DNA of 64,000 nt, taken from positions 1,612,001 to 1,676,000 of the forward strand of contig NZ_AP025171.1 of NCBI RefSeq assembly GCF_003402535.2, given 5' to 3'. The stretch's first letter is position 1; every line of letters starts with the position of its first letter. The notes below the pieces were generated by a model. That model had not been told where the DNA came from. It did no database searches and worked only from the letters and a program-made list of their open reading frames with translations. Position numbers and translations under genes: made by a program. Positions 35,763 through 44,377 of the stretch are shown here, one piece after another. Source of the DNA: Cupriavidus sp. P-10 (GTDB lineage Bacteria > Pseudomonadota > Gammaproteobacteria > Burkholderiales > Burkholderiaceae).

Positions 35763-35805
35763 CGATACAAGCGATGTATTACGCGACATACCGAAAGTAT
35801 TTTTC
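35763..35805 (+). promoter_or_regulatory. 43-bp conserved upstream element, copy A
   Basis: Runs from CGATACAAGC to AAAGTATTTTTC and matches 38 of 43 bases with the minus-strand copy at 49129-49171 upstream of the eight-gene operon. It contains TACA-AGCGA-TGTA and the imperfect dyad GTATTACGCGACATAC. It ends 86 bases before the crotonase start. Confidence 0.65.
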
Positions 35806-35891
35806 ACAGCGCCGCTCTGTCCTTAGCATCGATTGGAAATCGCCGTGCACGTTTCCGCGCCGGTCCTTCCACCCTTTAAATCGACCTGGAC

Positions 35892-36674
35892 ATGAGCAGC
35901 TTCCTGGATATCCGGCGCGATGGCGCTGTCGCCATCGTCACCATGAACCGCCCCGAGACACGCAATGCGATCTCGGACGACGACGCCATCGAAGCCCTGG
36001 TGCAGATGTGCGAGACCATCAACCGGGACCTGACGGTGCGCGCCGTCATCCTGACCGGCGCCGGGTCGGCCTTCTCTTCCGGCGGCAACCTGAAGACGCT
36101 GCGCGACAAGCTCGGCAGCGGCCTGGCCCACCCCGTGCTGAGCCGCTATGGCTATCGCGACGGCATCCAGCGCGTGCCGCTGGCCATGTGCAACCTTGAA
36201 GTGCCGGTCATCGCCGCGGTCAACGGCCCCGCGCTGGGCGCCGGCAATGACCTTGCCTGCACCTGCGACATCCGCATCGCCTCCGAACATGCAAAGTTCG
36301 CCGCCACCTTCGTCAAGCTCGGGCTGATCCCGGGCGACGGCGGCGCATGGCTGCTGCCCCAGGCGGTGGGCATGTCGCGCGCCTGCGAACTGGCCTATAC
36401 CGGCGACACCATCGATGCGCGCCAGGCGCTGGCATGGGGCCTGGTGTCGCAGGTGGTCGCCGCCGATGCGCTGCTGCCCACCGCCATGGAACTGGCCCGG
36501 CGTATCGCGCGCAACTCCGGCCATGCGCTGCGCATGACCAAGCGCCTGCTGCGCGAGTCGGTCCATGCGCGGCTGGACACCATCATGGAGATGTCAGCGG
36601 GCTTCCAGGCGCTGGCACACAACACGCCCGAACACGACGCCGCGCTGGACGCCTTCCTCGAGCGCCGCGTCTGA
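35892..36674 (+). CDS. Crotonase-superfamily protein (hydratase glutamates not conserved)
   Basis: A 260-residue crotonase-fold protein. The oxyanion-hole segments AFSSGGNLKTL and NGPALGAGNDLACTCDIRIA are clear. At the two hydratase glutamate positions it appears to have Asp (GAGNDLA) and a non-acidic residue (KFAATFVKLGLIPGDGG). The family fold is certain, but simple enoyl-CoA hydration is not; isomerase, hydrolase or ring-cleavage activity are alternatives. First gene of an operon with a Bug binding protein and an AMACR-like racemase, downstream of the 43-bp element. Confidence 0.82.
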   Translation: MSSFLDIRRDGAVAIVTMNRPETRNAISDDDAIEALVQMCETINRDLTVRAVILTGAGSAFSSGGNLKTLRDKLGSGLAHPVLSRYGYRDGIQRVPLAMCNLEVPVIAAVNGPALGAGNDLACTCDIRIASEHAKFAATFVKLGLIPGDGGAWLLPQAVGMSRACELAYTGDTIDARQALAWGLVSQVVAADALLPTAMELARRIARNSGHALRMTKRLLRESVHARLDTIMEMSAGFQALAHNTPEHDAALDAFLERRV

Positions 36675-36744
36675 GGGCGTGATGGCGGTACGCCGCCCGC
36701 GCCGAAGTGCGCGGGCGGACAAAAAAATACAGCAAGGAGACAAC

Positions 36745-37716
36745 ATGGCATTCCACCATTTCATGCATGGCCTGGTCGCGGCATCGCTGGCGCTGAGCGC
36801 GATGCCGGCCACGGCGCAGTCCGACTTCCCGAACCGGCCGGTCAAGGTCATCGTCTCGCTGCCGCCGGGCAGCGGCGCCGACACCACGGCACGCTTCATC
36901 GCCCAGCACCTGGGCGAAAAATTCAAGCAGCCTTTCGTGGTGGAAAACCGCCCCGGCGCCAACAGCTTCATCGGCGCGCGCGCGGTGGCCGAGGCAGCCC
37001 CGGACGGCTACACCCTCTTCGTCGGCAGCAATTCGTCGATGGTGACCAACGTGGCGGTGTTCCGCAACATGCCCTATGACCCGGTCAAGGATTTCGTGCC
37101 GGTGGAACGGATCGCACGCTTTGCCATGGTGGTGGTAGTGCCGGCCAGTTCGCCCTACAAGACCCTCGACAACCTCGTGGAGGCCGCCCGCAAGGCGCCC
37201 GGCAAGCTCAACTATGCCAGCGGCAGCGCAGGCTACCAGGTGGCTGTGGAACTCTTCCATGAACGCTTCCGCATCAAGGGCAACCCGATCGCCTATAAGG
37301 GCACGGCGCCGGCGATGACGGACGTGGCCGCAGGCAACGTCGACTACTCGATCGGCGAGATCAGTTCAGTGCTGCCCCTGATCCGCGCGGGCCGCCTGCG
37401 AGCACTGGCCGTCACCGACACACAGCGACTGAAGGAACTGCCGCAGGTACCCACCGTTGCCGAAAGCGGCGCGCCCGGCTTCGAGGTGTTTGCCTGGACC
37501 GGCGTGTTCGCACCGGCCAGGGTTCCGGAGAAAATCGTCAAGTCCCTGTCGGACGCGGTGCGCGAGACCATGCAGCAGCGCGACAGCGTGAAATTCATCG
37601 AGAACCTGGGCGGCAGCGTGTTCTCCGGCGGTCCGCAGCAGCTCAGGCAGTTCCAGCTGGCAGAGATCCAGCGCACGCGCGACATCGTCAAGACTGCCGG
37701 CATTCCCGTGGAATAA
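36745..37716 (+). CDS. Bug-family (TctC-like) periplasmic solute-binding protein
   Basis: A 323-residue binding protein with signal peptide ending MPATAQSDFPNRPVK. Blocks: VIVSLPPGSGADTTARFIAQ, VVENRPGANSFIGARAVAEA, PDGYTLFVGSNSSMVTNVAV, IAYKGTAPAMTDVAAGNVDY. AAGGAGACAAC lies before the ATG. Placed between a crotonase gene and a racemase gene, so its ligand is probably a carboxylate fed into this CoA pathway. Confidence 0.9.
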   Translation: MAFHHFMHGLVAASLALSAMPATAQSDFPNRPVKVIVSLPPGSGADTTARFIAQHLGEKFKQPFVVENRPGANSFIGARAVAEAAPDGYTLFVGSNSSMVTNVAVFRNMPYDPVKDFVPVERIARFAMVVVVPASSPYKTLDNLVEAARKAPGKLNYASGSAGYQVAVELFHERFRIKGNPIAYKGTAPAMTDVAAGNVDYSIGEISSVLPLIRAGRLRALAVTDTQRLKELPQVPTVAESGAPGFEVFAWTGVFAPARVPEKIVKSLSDAVRETMQQRDSVKFIENLGGSVFSGGPQQLRQFQLAEIQRTRDIVKTAGIPVE

Positions 37717-37757
37717 CGCCCCGCAAACCAGATCCAACCGACCGCAAGAGGAGAACG

Positions 37758-38903
37758 ATGGGCCCCCTCGCAGGCATGAAGATCATTGAACTGGCCGGCA
37801 TCGGCCCCGGCCCCATGGCGGGCATGGTGCTCGCCGACATGGGCGCCGAGGTACTGCGTATCGAGCGCCCCGGCGAAGCCGACCTGGGCGTCAGGCGCGA
37901 ACGTCGTTTCGACCTGATGCTGCGCAACCGCAAGTCGATCGCGCTAGACCTGAAAGATCCCCGGGCCGTGGCCATCGTGCTGGACCTCGTGGAACAGGCC
38001 GACGCGCTGATCGAAGGCTTCCGGCCGGGTGTCACCGAGCGCATGGGCCTGGGGCCGCAGGACTGCATGGCGCGCAACCCGCGCCTGGTCTACGGCCGGG
38101 TCACCGGATGGGGCCAGACCGGCCCGCTGGCCCACACCGCCGGCCACGATATCAACTACATCTCGCTGACCGGCGCGCTGAACGCCATCGGCGCACGCGG
38201 CCAGGCACCCGCCATTCCGCCGGCCTACCTGGGCGACTTTGCCGGTGGCGCCATGTTCCTGGTCACGGGCGTGCTGGCGGCGCTGATCGAAGCCGGAAAG
38301 TCCGGACAGGGACAGGTGGTGGATGCCGCCATTGTCGACGGCGCCGCGGCACTCGGCACTGTCTTTTACGGCATGACGGCGGCCGGCCAGTGGCGGCAGG
38401 AACGCGGCACCAATGTGCTCGACTCCGGCGCCCACTACTACAACGTCTACCAGTGCCAGGACGGCCGCTGGATCTCGGTGGGACCGATCGAGGCGCGCTT
38501 CTACCGCGACCTGCTGGCGCGGATCGGCATCGATCCCGCCGGCCTGGGCGAGCAGCTGGACGCGGACACCTGGGAACCCGCGCGCGACCGGCTGGCGGAG
38601 GTCTTCCGCAGCCGTACCCGGGACGAATGGTGCCGGTTGCTCGAAGGCACCGACGCCTGCTTCGCCCCCGTGCTGGACTTCGAGGAGGCGCCGCAACACG
38701 CCCACCTGAAGGCGCGCGAGACCTTCGTCGAGGTGGACGGCATTCCCCAGCCCGGCCCCGCGCCGCGTTTCAGCCGTACCCGGAGCGCCCCGCCCGTGCC
38801 GCCGAGCGCGCCCGACGCAAGCCGCTATGGCGAGGTGCTGGCCGGCTGGCTTCCGCCCGAGACTATCGAACAGGTACGCACGCTGGGCGCCACCGGCCGC
38901 TGA
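37758..38903 (+). CDS. Alpha-methylacyl-CoA racemase-like protein (CaiB/BaiF family)
   Basis: A 381-residue class III CoA-transferase-family protein. MKIIELAGIGPGPMAGMVLA and GAEVLRIERPGEADLG match racemases rather than transferases. His130 (TAGHDINYI) and Asp160 (LGDFAGGAM) correspond to the His/Asp proton-transfer pair of alpha-methylacyl-CoA racemase (MCR His126/Asp156). It would interconvert 2R- and 2S-methylacyl-CoA so that dehydrogenases can act. This is the best hint in the region that methyl-branched acyl-CoAs are intermediates. AAGAGGAGAACG precedes the ATG. Confidence 0.85.
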   Translation: MGPLAGMKIIELAGIGPGPMAGMVLADMGAEVLRIERPGEADLGVRRERRFDLMLRNRKSIALDLKDPRAVAIVLDLVEQADALIEGFRPGVTERMGLGPQDCMARNPRLVYGRVTGWGQTGPLAHTAGHDINYISLTGALNAIGARGQAPAIPPAYLGDFAGGAMFLVTGVLAALIEAGKSGQGQVVDAAIVDGAAALGTVFYGMTAAGQWRQERGTNVLDSGAHYYNVYQCQDGRWISVGPIEARFYRDLLARIGIDPAGLGEQLDADTWEPARDRLAEVFRSRTRDEWCRLLEGTDACFAPVLDFEEAPQHAHLKARETFVEVDGIPQPGPAPRFSRTRSAPPVPPSAPDASRYGEVLAGWLPPETIEQVRTLGATGR

Positions 38904-38912
38904 ATCGCGCAC

Positions 38913-38940
38913 GGGGCAATGCCCGATTGCGCATTGCCCC
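38913..38940. terminator. Hairpin after the racemase gene
   Basis: GGGGCAATG (38913-38921) and CATTGCCCC (38932-38940) form a perfect 9-base stem with a 10-base loop, ten bases after the racemase stop. A C-rich stretch rather than a T-run follows. Confidence 0.5.
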
Positions 38941-38998
38941 CCCTTGCCGCATAGTCGGTCGCGCGGCACTGGTGCCGCGCCCGACCCGCCTTATCCGC

Positions 38999-39922
38999 AT
39001 GGACCTCCGTCAGATCAAGCAGGCGCTGGTGCTGAGCGAAACGCTCAACTTCCACCGCGCCGCCGAGCGGCTGCACATGGCGCAGCCGCCCCTGTCCACC
39101 GCCATCCGCAAGCTGGAAGAAGAACTGGGCGTGACCTTGTTCGAGCGGCTGCCATCCGGCCTGCGCCTGACGCCCGTGGGCGAAACCGTGCTGCGCCAGA
39201 TGCGCAACACCCTGTTCTTCGCCGACGAAATCCGCCGTGCCGCCAGTGAAGGCGAGCGTGGCGAGCAAGGCAAGCTGCGCGTGGGATTCGTCGGCTCGGC
39301 GGTGTATTCGCTGATGCCGCGGCTGATCCGCACGTTCCGCCTGCAGTATCCGCGTGTCGACCTGGTGATCGAGGAATCGACCACGGTAGAGCTGCTGCGG
39401 CGATTGGACGAACACTCGCTGGATGTAGCCCTGGTGCGCTATCCGATCCTGGAACGGTCCGGCGCCAGCGTCCTGCTGCTGCAGCCCGATCCGATGGTGC
39501 TGGCCGTCAGCGTCGATTCGCCGCTGGCTGCGCGTGATGTGGTGGATATCTCGGAGCTGGGCACCACACCGTTCATCTTGTATTCGCGGACCTTCGTGCC
39601 CGCCATGCATGCGATGACGATGATGGCCTTCCATGAGGCCGGCATCCAGCCTCCCATCGCCCAGGAAGCGGTGCAGGTGCCATCCATCCTGGCATTGGTG
39701 GAAAGCGGGCTGGGCGTGGCGCTGGTGCCGGCCACGGCCTCCCGGCAGGCCGGCGATGGCGTGAAGCTGGTGCGCCTGACCGGGATGCCGCCCAGGATGG
39801 AGTTGGGCATCGCGCTAGTGACGCTTCCGGAAACGGTCAACGCGACCACGCGCAATTTCGTTGCCATTGCGCGGGAGATCATGCCGGCGGCGCCGGGGAC
39901 AACGGAGCCGGAAGCAGACTGA
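38999..39922 (+). CDS. LysR-family regulator (CatR/BenM-like subgroup)
   Basis: A 307-residue LysR regulator: MDLRQIKQALVLSETLNFHR, LHMAQPPLSTAIRKLEEELG, VTLFERLPSGLRLTPVGETV. The effector domain begins at about residue 92 (GKLRVGFVGSAVYSLMPRLI), matching regulators of aromatic-acid and similar catabolic genes. It follows the racemase gene after a hairpin, so it probably has its own promoter. Its 3' end meets the PAAR remnant on the other strand. Confidence 0.85.
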   Translation: MDLRQIKQALVLSETLNFHRAAERLHMAQPPLSTAIRKLEEELGVTLFERLPSGLRLTPVGETVLRQMRNTLFFADEIRRAASEGERGEQGKLRVGFVGSAVYSLMPRLIRTFRLQYPRVDLVIEESTTVELLRRLDEHSLDVALVRYPILERSGASVLLLQPDPMVLAVSVDSPLAARDVVDISELGTTPFILYSRTFVPAMHAMTMMAFHEAGIQPPIAQEAVQVPSILALVESGLGVALVPATASRQAGDGVKLVRLTGMPPRMELGIALVTLPETVNATTRNFVAIAREIMPAAPGTTEPEAD

Positions 39923-40125
39923 TCTGGCGACCCTGCCAGCGGGCCTTGTCCGGCGCGGTTTACAGGGAATCCCGTGAATCTGGTCAGTGCGTGGCCCGGC
40001 AGCGGGCACGACACCAGGTCACCCTTGCGCGCGGCCTGGCGTCCCATGACCACCATCGTTTCCGAACCAGTAAGAATGACGCCACCGGGAGTTGTGGCAT
40101 CGCCTACATAAGCAATCGAGGACAT
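39879..40125 (-). pseudogene. PAAR-domain (type VI secretion spike) gene remnant
   Basis: The first ~45 residues are a clear PAAR start: MSSIAYVGDATTPGGVILTG, SETMVVMGRQAARKGDLVSC, PLPGHALTRF. The second half of the domain, with the usual metal-binding His/Cys residues, is missing. In this frame translation would run on antisense through the LysR gene to 39439, which is unlikely to be real. A shift near 39955 into the next frame gives a stop at 39879. I read it as a decayed gene. No other type VI secretion genes are in the window. Confidence 0.55.
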
Positions 40126-40172
40126 GGGTTTTCGCTTTTGCTGAGGCTAGTTCGTTTCTGAGCAGGGCCGTT

Positions 40173-40513
40173 TCAAAGCCGGAGCATCTTCCGAAGCGGC
40201 GTCAAGAAAGCAGCGCAAGCGGCTGCCTCCGAGTCGAAAGACTGCTCCTCTGTATGTTGTCCATGCCCGCTGTAGTACACGCACCAGCGCCCGTAACTTT
40301 CCAAAAGACATAACGCCTCATCCTTCTCACATCCAAGGCAATAGCTGTCTCGTGGCGCGCCAGCGGCACGAAGCTGCCCGCCTCGTGCAGGTACAGCGAC
40401 GCCCCCTGCCACTGGTTGGCCTCGTCCAGCGTATGGATGCGCTGCGCCACTGGCAGGGAATACTCCAGGCGAAGGATCGCGAGAGACAACCCTGGCAGTA
40501 TTGGTTTTGTCAG
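40173..40513 (-). pseudogene. Frameshifted small gene behind the PAAR remnant (unknown, possibly immunity-like)
   Basis: Two minus-strand frames together give one plausible protein. The first carries EYSLPVAQRIHTLDEANQWQ then GASLYLHEAGSFVPLARH. The second carries DSYCLGCEKDEALCLLESYG then RWCVYYSGHGQHTEEQSFDS, ending LRKMLRL. Removing one GA from CACGAGACAGC (bases 40344-40354, other strand) joins them, so a 2-base slippage insertion probably broke the gene. The 5' end runs into the SDR operon end without a normal start codon, so it may also be truncated there. No family recognised; position next to PAAR suggests a former effector or immunity gene. Confidence 0.5.
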
Positions 40514-40531
40514 CAGTCCGCTGCCCTTACC

Positions 40532-41302
40532 TCAGCTCGCCAGGTGATACCCCCCATTCACCCCGATATGCTGCCCCAGGATGTACGACGCCGCGTCCGA
40601 CAGCAGGAAGCAGATCGGCTGCGCCACCTCCTGAGGCTGCGCCCAGCGTCCCATCGGGATCATCGACAGGATGCCGTCGCGGAAGCGGTCGCCGCGGATG
40701 GTCTCCGTCATCGGCGTTTCCACCACGCCCAGGCAGATCGAGTTGGTACGCACGCCGTACTTGCCCCACTCGCGCGCGGCGCTCATCGTCATCCCAAGCA
40801 TGCCGGCCTTGGCGCTGGAATAGTTGATCTGCCCGATCGAGCCGCGGCGGCCTGCCTCGGACGAGATATTGACGATGGAACCGCTGACCTGTTCGCCCTT
40901 CTTCGCGCGCTCCACCAGGTGCGCGCCGACTGCCTGCAGCCACAGGAAGGAGCCCGTCAGGTGGCAGTCGATGACCTCGTTCCACGTTGGCAGCGTCATG
41001 TTCTCGATCATCGACGCGCGCACGATGCCGGCGCAGTTGACCAGACCGTCCACCTTGCCGAAGTGCGACAACGCGTGCTCCATCGACGACGCGACGAAGT
41101 CAGCGTCGGACACGCTGCCGGTATAGGCAACCGTCTGTCCCGGATAGCGCGCGGTGATTTCCTGCAGCGCTTCGCCCTGCATGTCGACCAGCCCGACCCT
41201 GGCGCCCAGTTGCAGCGCGAGTTCCGCCGTGGCCTTGCCGACGCCCTGCGCGGCGCCGGTGACGATGATGACTTTGCCTTTCAGGGACATAAGATCCGAC
41301 AT
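40532..41302 (-). CDS. SDR-family dehydrogenase (last gene of eight-gene operon)
   Basis: A 256-residue SDR with TGAAQGVG (residues 15-22), NCAG (89-92), catalytic Ser147 (VNISSEAG) and Tyr161/Lys165 (YSSAK). The usual NNAG is NCAG here. GAGGAGAACACT precedes the ATG. Likely oxidises a hydroxyacyl-CoA in the beta-oxidation-like pathway encoded upstream. No hairpin was seen after its stop; the frameshifted remnant begins about 20 bases further on. Confidence 0.87.
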   Translation of the reverse strand: MSDLMSLKGKVIIVTGAAQGVGKATAELALQLGARVGLVDMQGEALQEITARYPGQTVAYTGSVSDADFVASSMEHALSHFGKVDGLVNCAGIVRASMIENMTLPTWNEVIDCHLTGSFLWLQAVGAHLVERAKKGEQVSGSIVNISSEAGRRGSIGQINYSSAKAGMLGMTMSAAREWGKYGVRTNSICLGVVETPMTETIRGDRFRDGILSMIPMGRWAQPQEVAQPICFLLSDAASYILGQHIGVNGGYHLAS

Positions 41303-41329
41303 AGTGTTCTCCTCGGTGTTTTCAACGGT

Positions 41330-42433
41330 TCAGTGGTACTGGCGGCCTTCCAGGCAGCCCATGTGGTATTGCGTGTCGCCGTGCAGCTGGTCCAGCACGA
41401 GCACGCGGCGCAGGTAGTGCCCGACGGCATATTCTTCGGTCATGCCGATGCCGCCGTGCATCTGGATCGCCTCTTGCGTGACCTGCCGTGCGGCACGGCC
41501 GATGTAGGCCTTGGCGGCATGCACCTGGTCCGCGCCGGCGGCCAGGTCATTGCGGCCCGCTAACGCCACGGCCAGCGAGAGCGACAGGCTGCGGCTCTGC
41601 TCCAGCGCCACCAGCATGTCCACCGCGCGGTGCTGCAAGGCCTGGTTGGATCCGATCAGCTTGCCGAACTGCTTGCGCGTCTTGAGGTAATCCACCGTCA
41701 GGTCACAGGCGCCCTGCATGGCCCCGACCATTTCGGCGCAGGCGGCGTTGATGCCGGCGTCGAGCACGCGCCGCAGCGCGGCCCCGTCCGCCTCGCCATC
41801 CAGCAGTTCGGCCTGGACGCCGTCGAGCCTCACATCGGCGGCCGGCGTGCCGTCGATCAGCCGGTAGCCTTCGCGCTGCACGCCGACGCTGTTTCCGTCC
41901 ACCAGGAACAGCGCTGCCCCGCCTGCCGGCACCTGCGCGCTGACGACCAGGTAGTTGCTGCCCGCGCCGTGCACGACGCAGGGCTTGCTGCCGAACAGCG
42001 CCCAGCCGCCGACCCCGGACGCGGCCTGCACGGACACGCGTCCCGGCATGGCTTCGCCATGCGCCCATGCGAGCGTCACGTCGCCCTGGGCGATGCGCGG
42101 CAGCAGCCGGGCCTTTTGCGCGGACGAGCCCGCAGCCGCCAGCGCGGCGCCGGCCATCACCGCCGTGCCGTGGTAGGGCTCCAGCGACAGGACACGGCCC
42201 AGCTCGCGGGAAATCAGCATCTGGTCGACGGCATCGCCGCCGAAGCCGCCGAATTCCTCGGCGATTGCCGCCCCTGGCACGCCAAGCCCGGCCAGCGCGC
42301 CCCATACCTGCGAGCTGTGTCCGTCGTCGTGCACCACGTACTGCTGGCGCTTCTCAAAGTTGTACTCGCGGCCCAGCAGCCGCGACAGGCTGTCCAGCAG
42401 TTGCTGCTGGACGTCGTTCAGTTGCAGGTTCAT
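41330..42433 (-). CDS. Acyl-CoA dehydrogenase, short subunit type
   Basis: A 367-residue acyl-CoA dehydrogenase: MNLQLNDVQQQLLDSLSRLL, IAEEFGGFGGDAVDQMLISR, RKQFGKLIGSNQALQHRAVD, IQMHGGIGMTEEYAVGHYLR. The SEPG..SD block of the flavin region is poorly kept (the corresponding part is WAHGEAMPGRVSVQAASG), as in the smaller partner of heterodimeric dehydrogenases. Its ATG overlaps the stop of the next dehydrogenase by four bases, so the two are probably made in equal amounts and form one enzyme. Confidence 0.85.
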   Translation of the reverse strand: MNLQLNDVQQQLLDSLSRLLGREYNFEKRQQYVVHDDGHSSQVWGALAGLGVPGAAIAEEFGGFGGDAVDQMLISRELGRVLSLEPYHGTAVMAGAALAAAGSSAQKARLLPRIAQGDVTLAWAHGEAMPGRVSVQAASGVGGWALFGSKPCVVHGAGSNYLVVSAQVPAGGAALFLVDGNSVGVQREGYRLIDGTPAADVRLDGVQAELLDGEADGAALRRVLDAGINAACAEMVGAMQGACDLTVDYLKTRKQFGKLIGSNQALQHRAVDMLVALEQSRSLSLSLAVALAGRNDLAAGADQVHAAKAYIGRAARQVTQEAIQMHGGIGMTEEYAVGHYLRRVLVLDQLHGDTQYHMGCLEGRQYH

Positions 42434-43569
42434 CGCAGGTCCAGGACAGTGACCGAAAGAATGTTCTTTTGCACCTCGGTGCTGCCGCCGAAGATCGAGA
42501 CGGCTCGGGAGTACAGGTAAGACCTGGTGAGCGTGCCGGTATCCGCGCGCAGTGCATCGGTGCCGCTCATGCCGCAGATCACGTCCGTGATGGCCTGGAA
42601 GATCTCGCTGCCGCGCGCCTTGAGCATCGGCGAAAGATTCATGTCGGCATCGCCGCCATGCATGCGGAATTGCGTGACCTCCAGCGCATGCAGGTCGGTC
42701 TCGATCATGGCAATGCGGCCGCGCCAGGGGGCCAGCATCTCGGCCGGCCGGCCTTCGGCCTGGTGCCGCGCAAGCAGGTCCCTGGCATAGGCCACGCGCT
42801 CCTTGCTGCGGCCGATGCCGGCAATGTAGGCGCGCTCGTGGCCGAGCAGGAACTTGGCGTAGTCCCAGCCCTTGTTCTCCTCGCCCACCAGGTTAGCCGC
42901 CGGCACCAGCACGTTGTCGAAGAAGACTTCGTTCAGGCTGTGCCGTCCGTCAATGCTGATGATGGGCCGCACCGTAATCCCCGGCGACTTCAGGTCGACC
43001 AGGATGAAGGAGATGCCTGCTTGCGGCTTGGCCGCGCCCGGGTCGGTACGCACAAGGCAGAAAATCCAGTCCGAGTAATGCGCCTGGCTGGTCCAGATCT
43101 TCTGGCCGTTGACCAGGTAGCCGTCCGCCGTGCGCTCGGCTCGGGTCTTAAGCGAGGCCAGGTCCGATCCGGAGCCCGGTTCCGAGAAGCCCTGGCAGAC
43201 CTGGATGTCGGCGTTCAGCAGCTTCGGCAGGAAGTATTCGCGCTGCGCGTCGCTGCCGAAGTGGACCAGCACCGGGCCCAGCATGGTGATATTGAAGATA
43301 TGCGGCGGCGGCGCGGGCGCGCAGGCGCACTCGTCGGCGAAGATCTGCTGCTCGGCGGCATCCCAGCCGGCACCGCCGAAGGCCTTGGGCCAGGCCGGCG
43401 CGCCCCAGCCGCGCGCGTTCAGCCGGCGCTGCCAGAGTTCAGTGTCGGCCTTGGAGGCAAAGCCGCCGGCGCGCAGCCGCTGGCGCATATCGTCGGGCAG
43501 GTTGGTGGCGATAAAGTCGCGGATTTCCTGCCGGAACGCCTTGTGTTGCCCGGAATAGAGCAGGTCCAT
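42430..43569 (-). CDS. Acyl-CoA dehydrogenase, large subunit type
   Basis: A 379-residue acyl-CoA dehydrogenase with a full flavin region: GFSEPGSGSDLASLKTRAER, YLVNGQKIWTSQAHYSDWIF, and C-terminal YSRAVSIFGGSTEVQKNILS. An N-terminal block reads LYSGQHKAFRQEIRDFIATN. It overlaps the short dehydrogenase by four bases. The arrangement resembles the alpha2beta2 dehydrogenases of steroid side-chain and cyclic-acid catabolism (family knowledge); the actual substrate is unknown. Confidence 0.87.
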   Translation of the reverse strand: MDLLYSGQHKAFRQEIRDFIATNLPDDMRQRLRAGGFASKADTELWQRRLNARGWGAPAWPKAFGGAGWDAAEQQIFADECACAPAPPPHIFNITMLGPVLVHFGSDAQREYFLPKLLNADIQVCQGFSEPGSGSDLASLKTRAERTADGYLVNGQKIWTSQAHYSDWIFCLVRTDPGAAKPQAGISFILVDLKSPGITVRPIISIDGRHSLNEVFFDNVLVPAANLVGEENKGWDYAKFLLGHERAYIAGIGRSKERVAYARDLLARHQAEGRPAEMLAPWRGRIAMIETDLHALEVTQFRMHGGDADMNLSPMLKARGSEIFQAITDVICGMSGTDALRADTGTLTRSYLYSRAVSIFGGSTEVQKNILSVTVLDLR

Positions 43570-43593
43570 GGTTGTCCTTCCGTTGGTTGGGGC

Positions 43594-44364
43594 TCAGCAC
43601 CCCTTGAATACAGGCGCGCGCTTCTCCGCGAAGGCACGCAGCCCCTCTTGCATGTCGTATGAGCGCTGGTGGTCGCGGAACGCCAGCAACTCATCGCGCA
43701 ATGCGTCGCTCACGGTCTTGTCCGTGGCCTGCGCCGCCACCCGCTTCATGCGCGACAGCACCAGCGGGCTGCGGGCGGCCAGCTCTTCGGCAAGTGCCTG
43801 GGCGTGGCCGGCCAGTTCACCGTCGGGCACCACTTCATTGACGAGGCCATGGCGCTCCATCTGCGCCGCCGTGAAGGTGCGGCCGGTGAAGAGCAGGTAG
43901 CGGGCCACGTTGACCGGCACCTTGCGCGGCAGCACGGCCGCGCCGCCGGCGCCGGGAAACACGCCGAAATTGGCATGCGCGTCACCGAGGCGCGCCGATT
44001 CGGCAGCCACCACCAGGTCGCAGGCCAGCACCAGCTCCAGTCCGCCAGCCACGGCCAGTCCGTTGACGGCGGCGAGCACCGGCTTGGGGAAGGCGCGCAG
44101 CGTGGCGAAGAACGCCGTGGCCACGTCGATGAAATCCGGCTCGCCGGCGGCAACGGGCGCAGAGACTTCCTTCAGGTCGGCGCCGGCACAGAAGGCGCGG
44201 CCATTGGCGGCCAGCACGACCACGCGCACGGCGGGATCGTCGGCCCAGCGCCGCAGTTGCGTGTCGAGTCCCAGCATCAGCTCGCGGCTCAGGCTGTTCA
44301 TGGCAGCGGGCCGATCCAGCGTCAGCCAGCCGACGGCGCCACGAAGTTCATGCAGATGGCTCAT
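43594..44364 (-). CDS. Enoyl-CoA hydratase/isomerase family protein
   Basis: A 256-residue crotonase: [57 protein letters not shown]. The first hydratase glutamate is kept (GGLELVLAC), the second position in [17 protein letters not shown] is not glutamate. GGAGCCTGACG precedes the ATG. Lies between the thiolase gene and the large dehydrogenase gene, each within 25 bases. Confidence 0.85.
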   Translation of the reverse strand: MSHLHELRGAVGWLTLDRPAAMNSLSRELMLGLDTQLRRWADDPAVRVVVLAANGRAFCAGADLKEVSAPVAAGEPDFIDVATAFFATLRAFPKPVLAAVNGLAVAGGLELVLACDLVVAAESARLGDAHANFGVFPGAGGAAVLPRKVPVNVARYLLFTGRTFTAAQMERHGLVNEVVPDGELAGHAQALAEELAARSPLVLSRMKRVAAQATDKTVSDALRDELLAFRDHQRSYDMQEGLRAFAEKRAPVFKGC

Positions 44365-44377
44365 CGTCAGGCTCCGT

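Noticed and set aside
39439..39878. Extension of the PAAR frame antisense through the LysR gene
   Set aside because: The LysR gene is clearly real on the other strand, and the extension lacks PAAR features.
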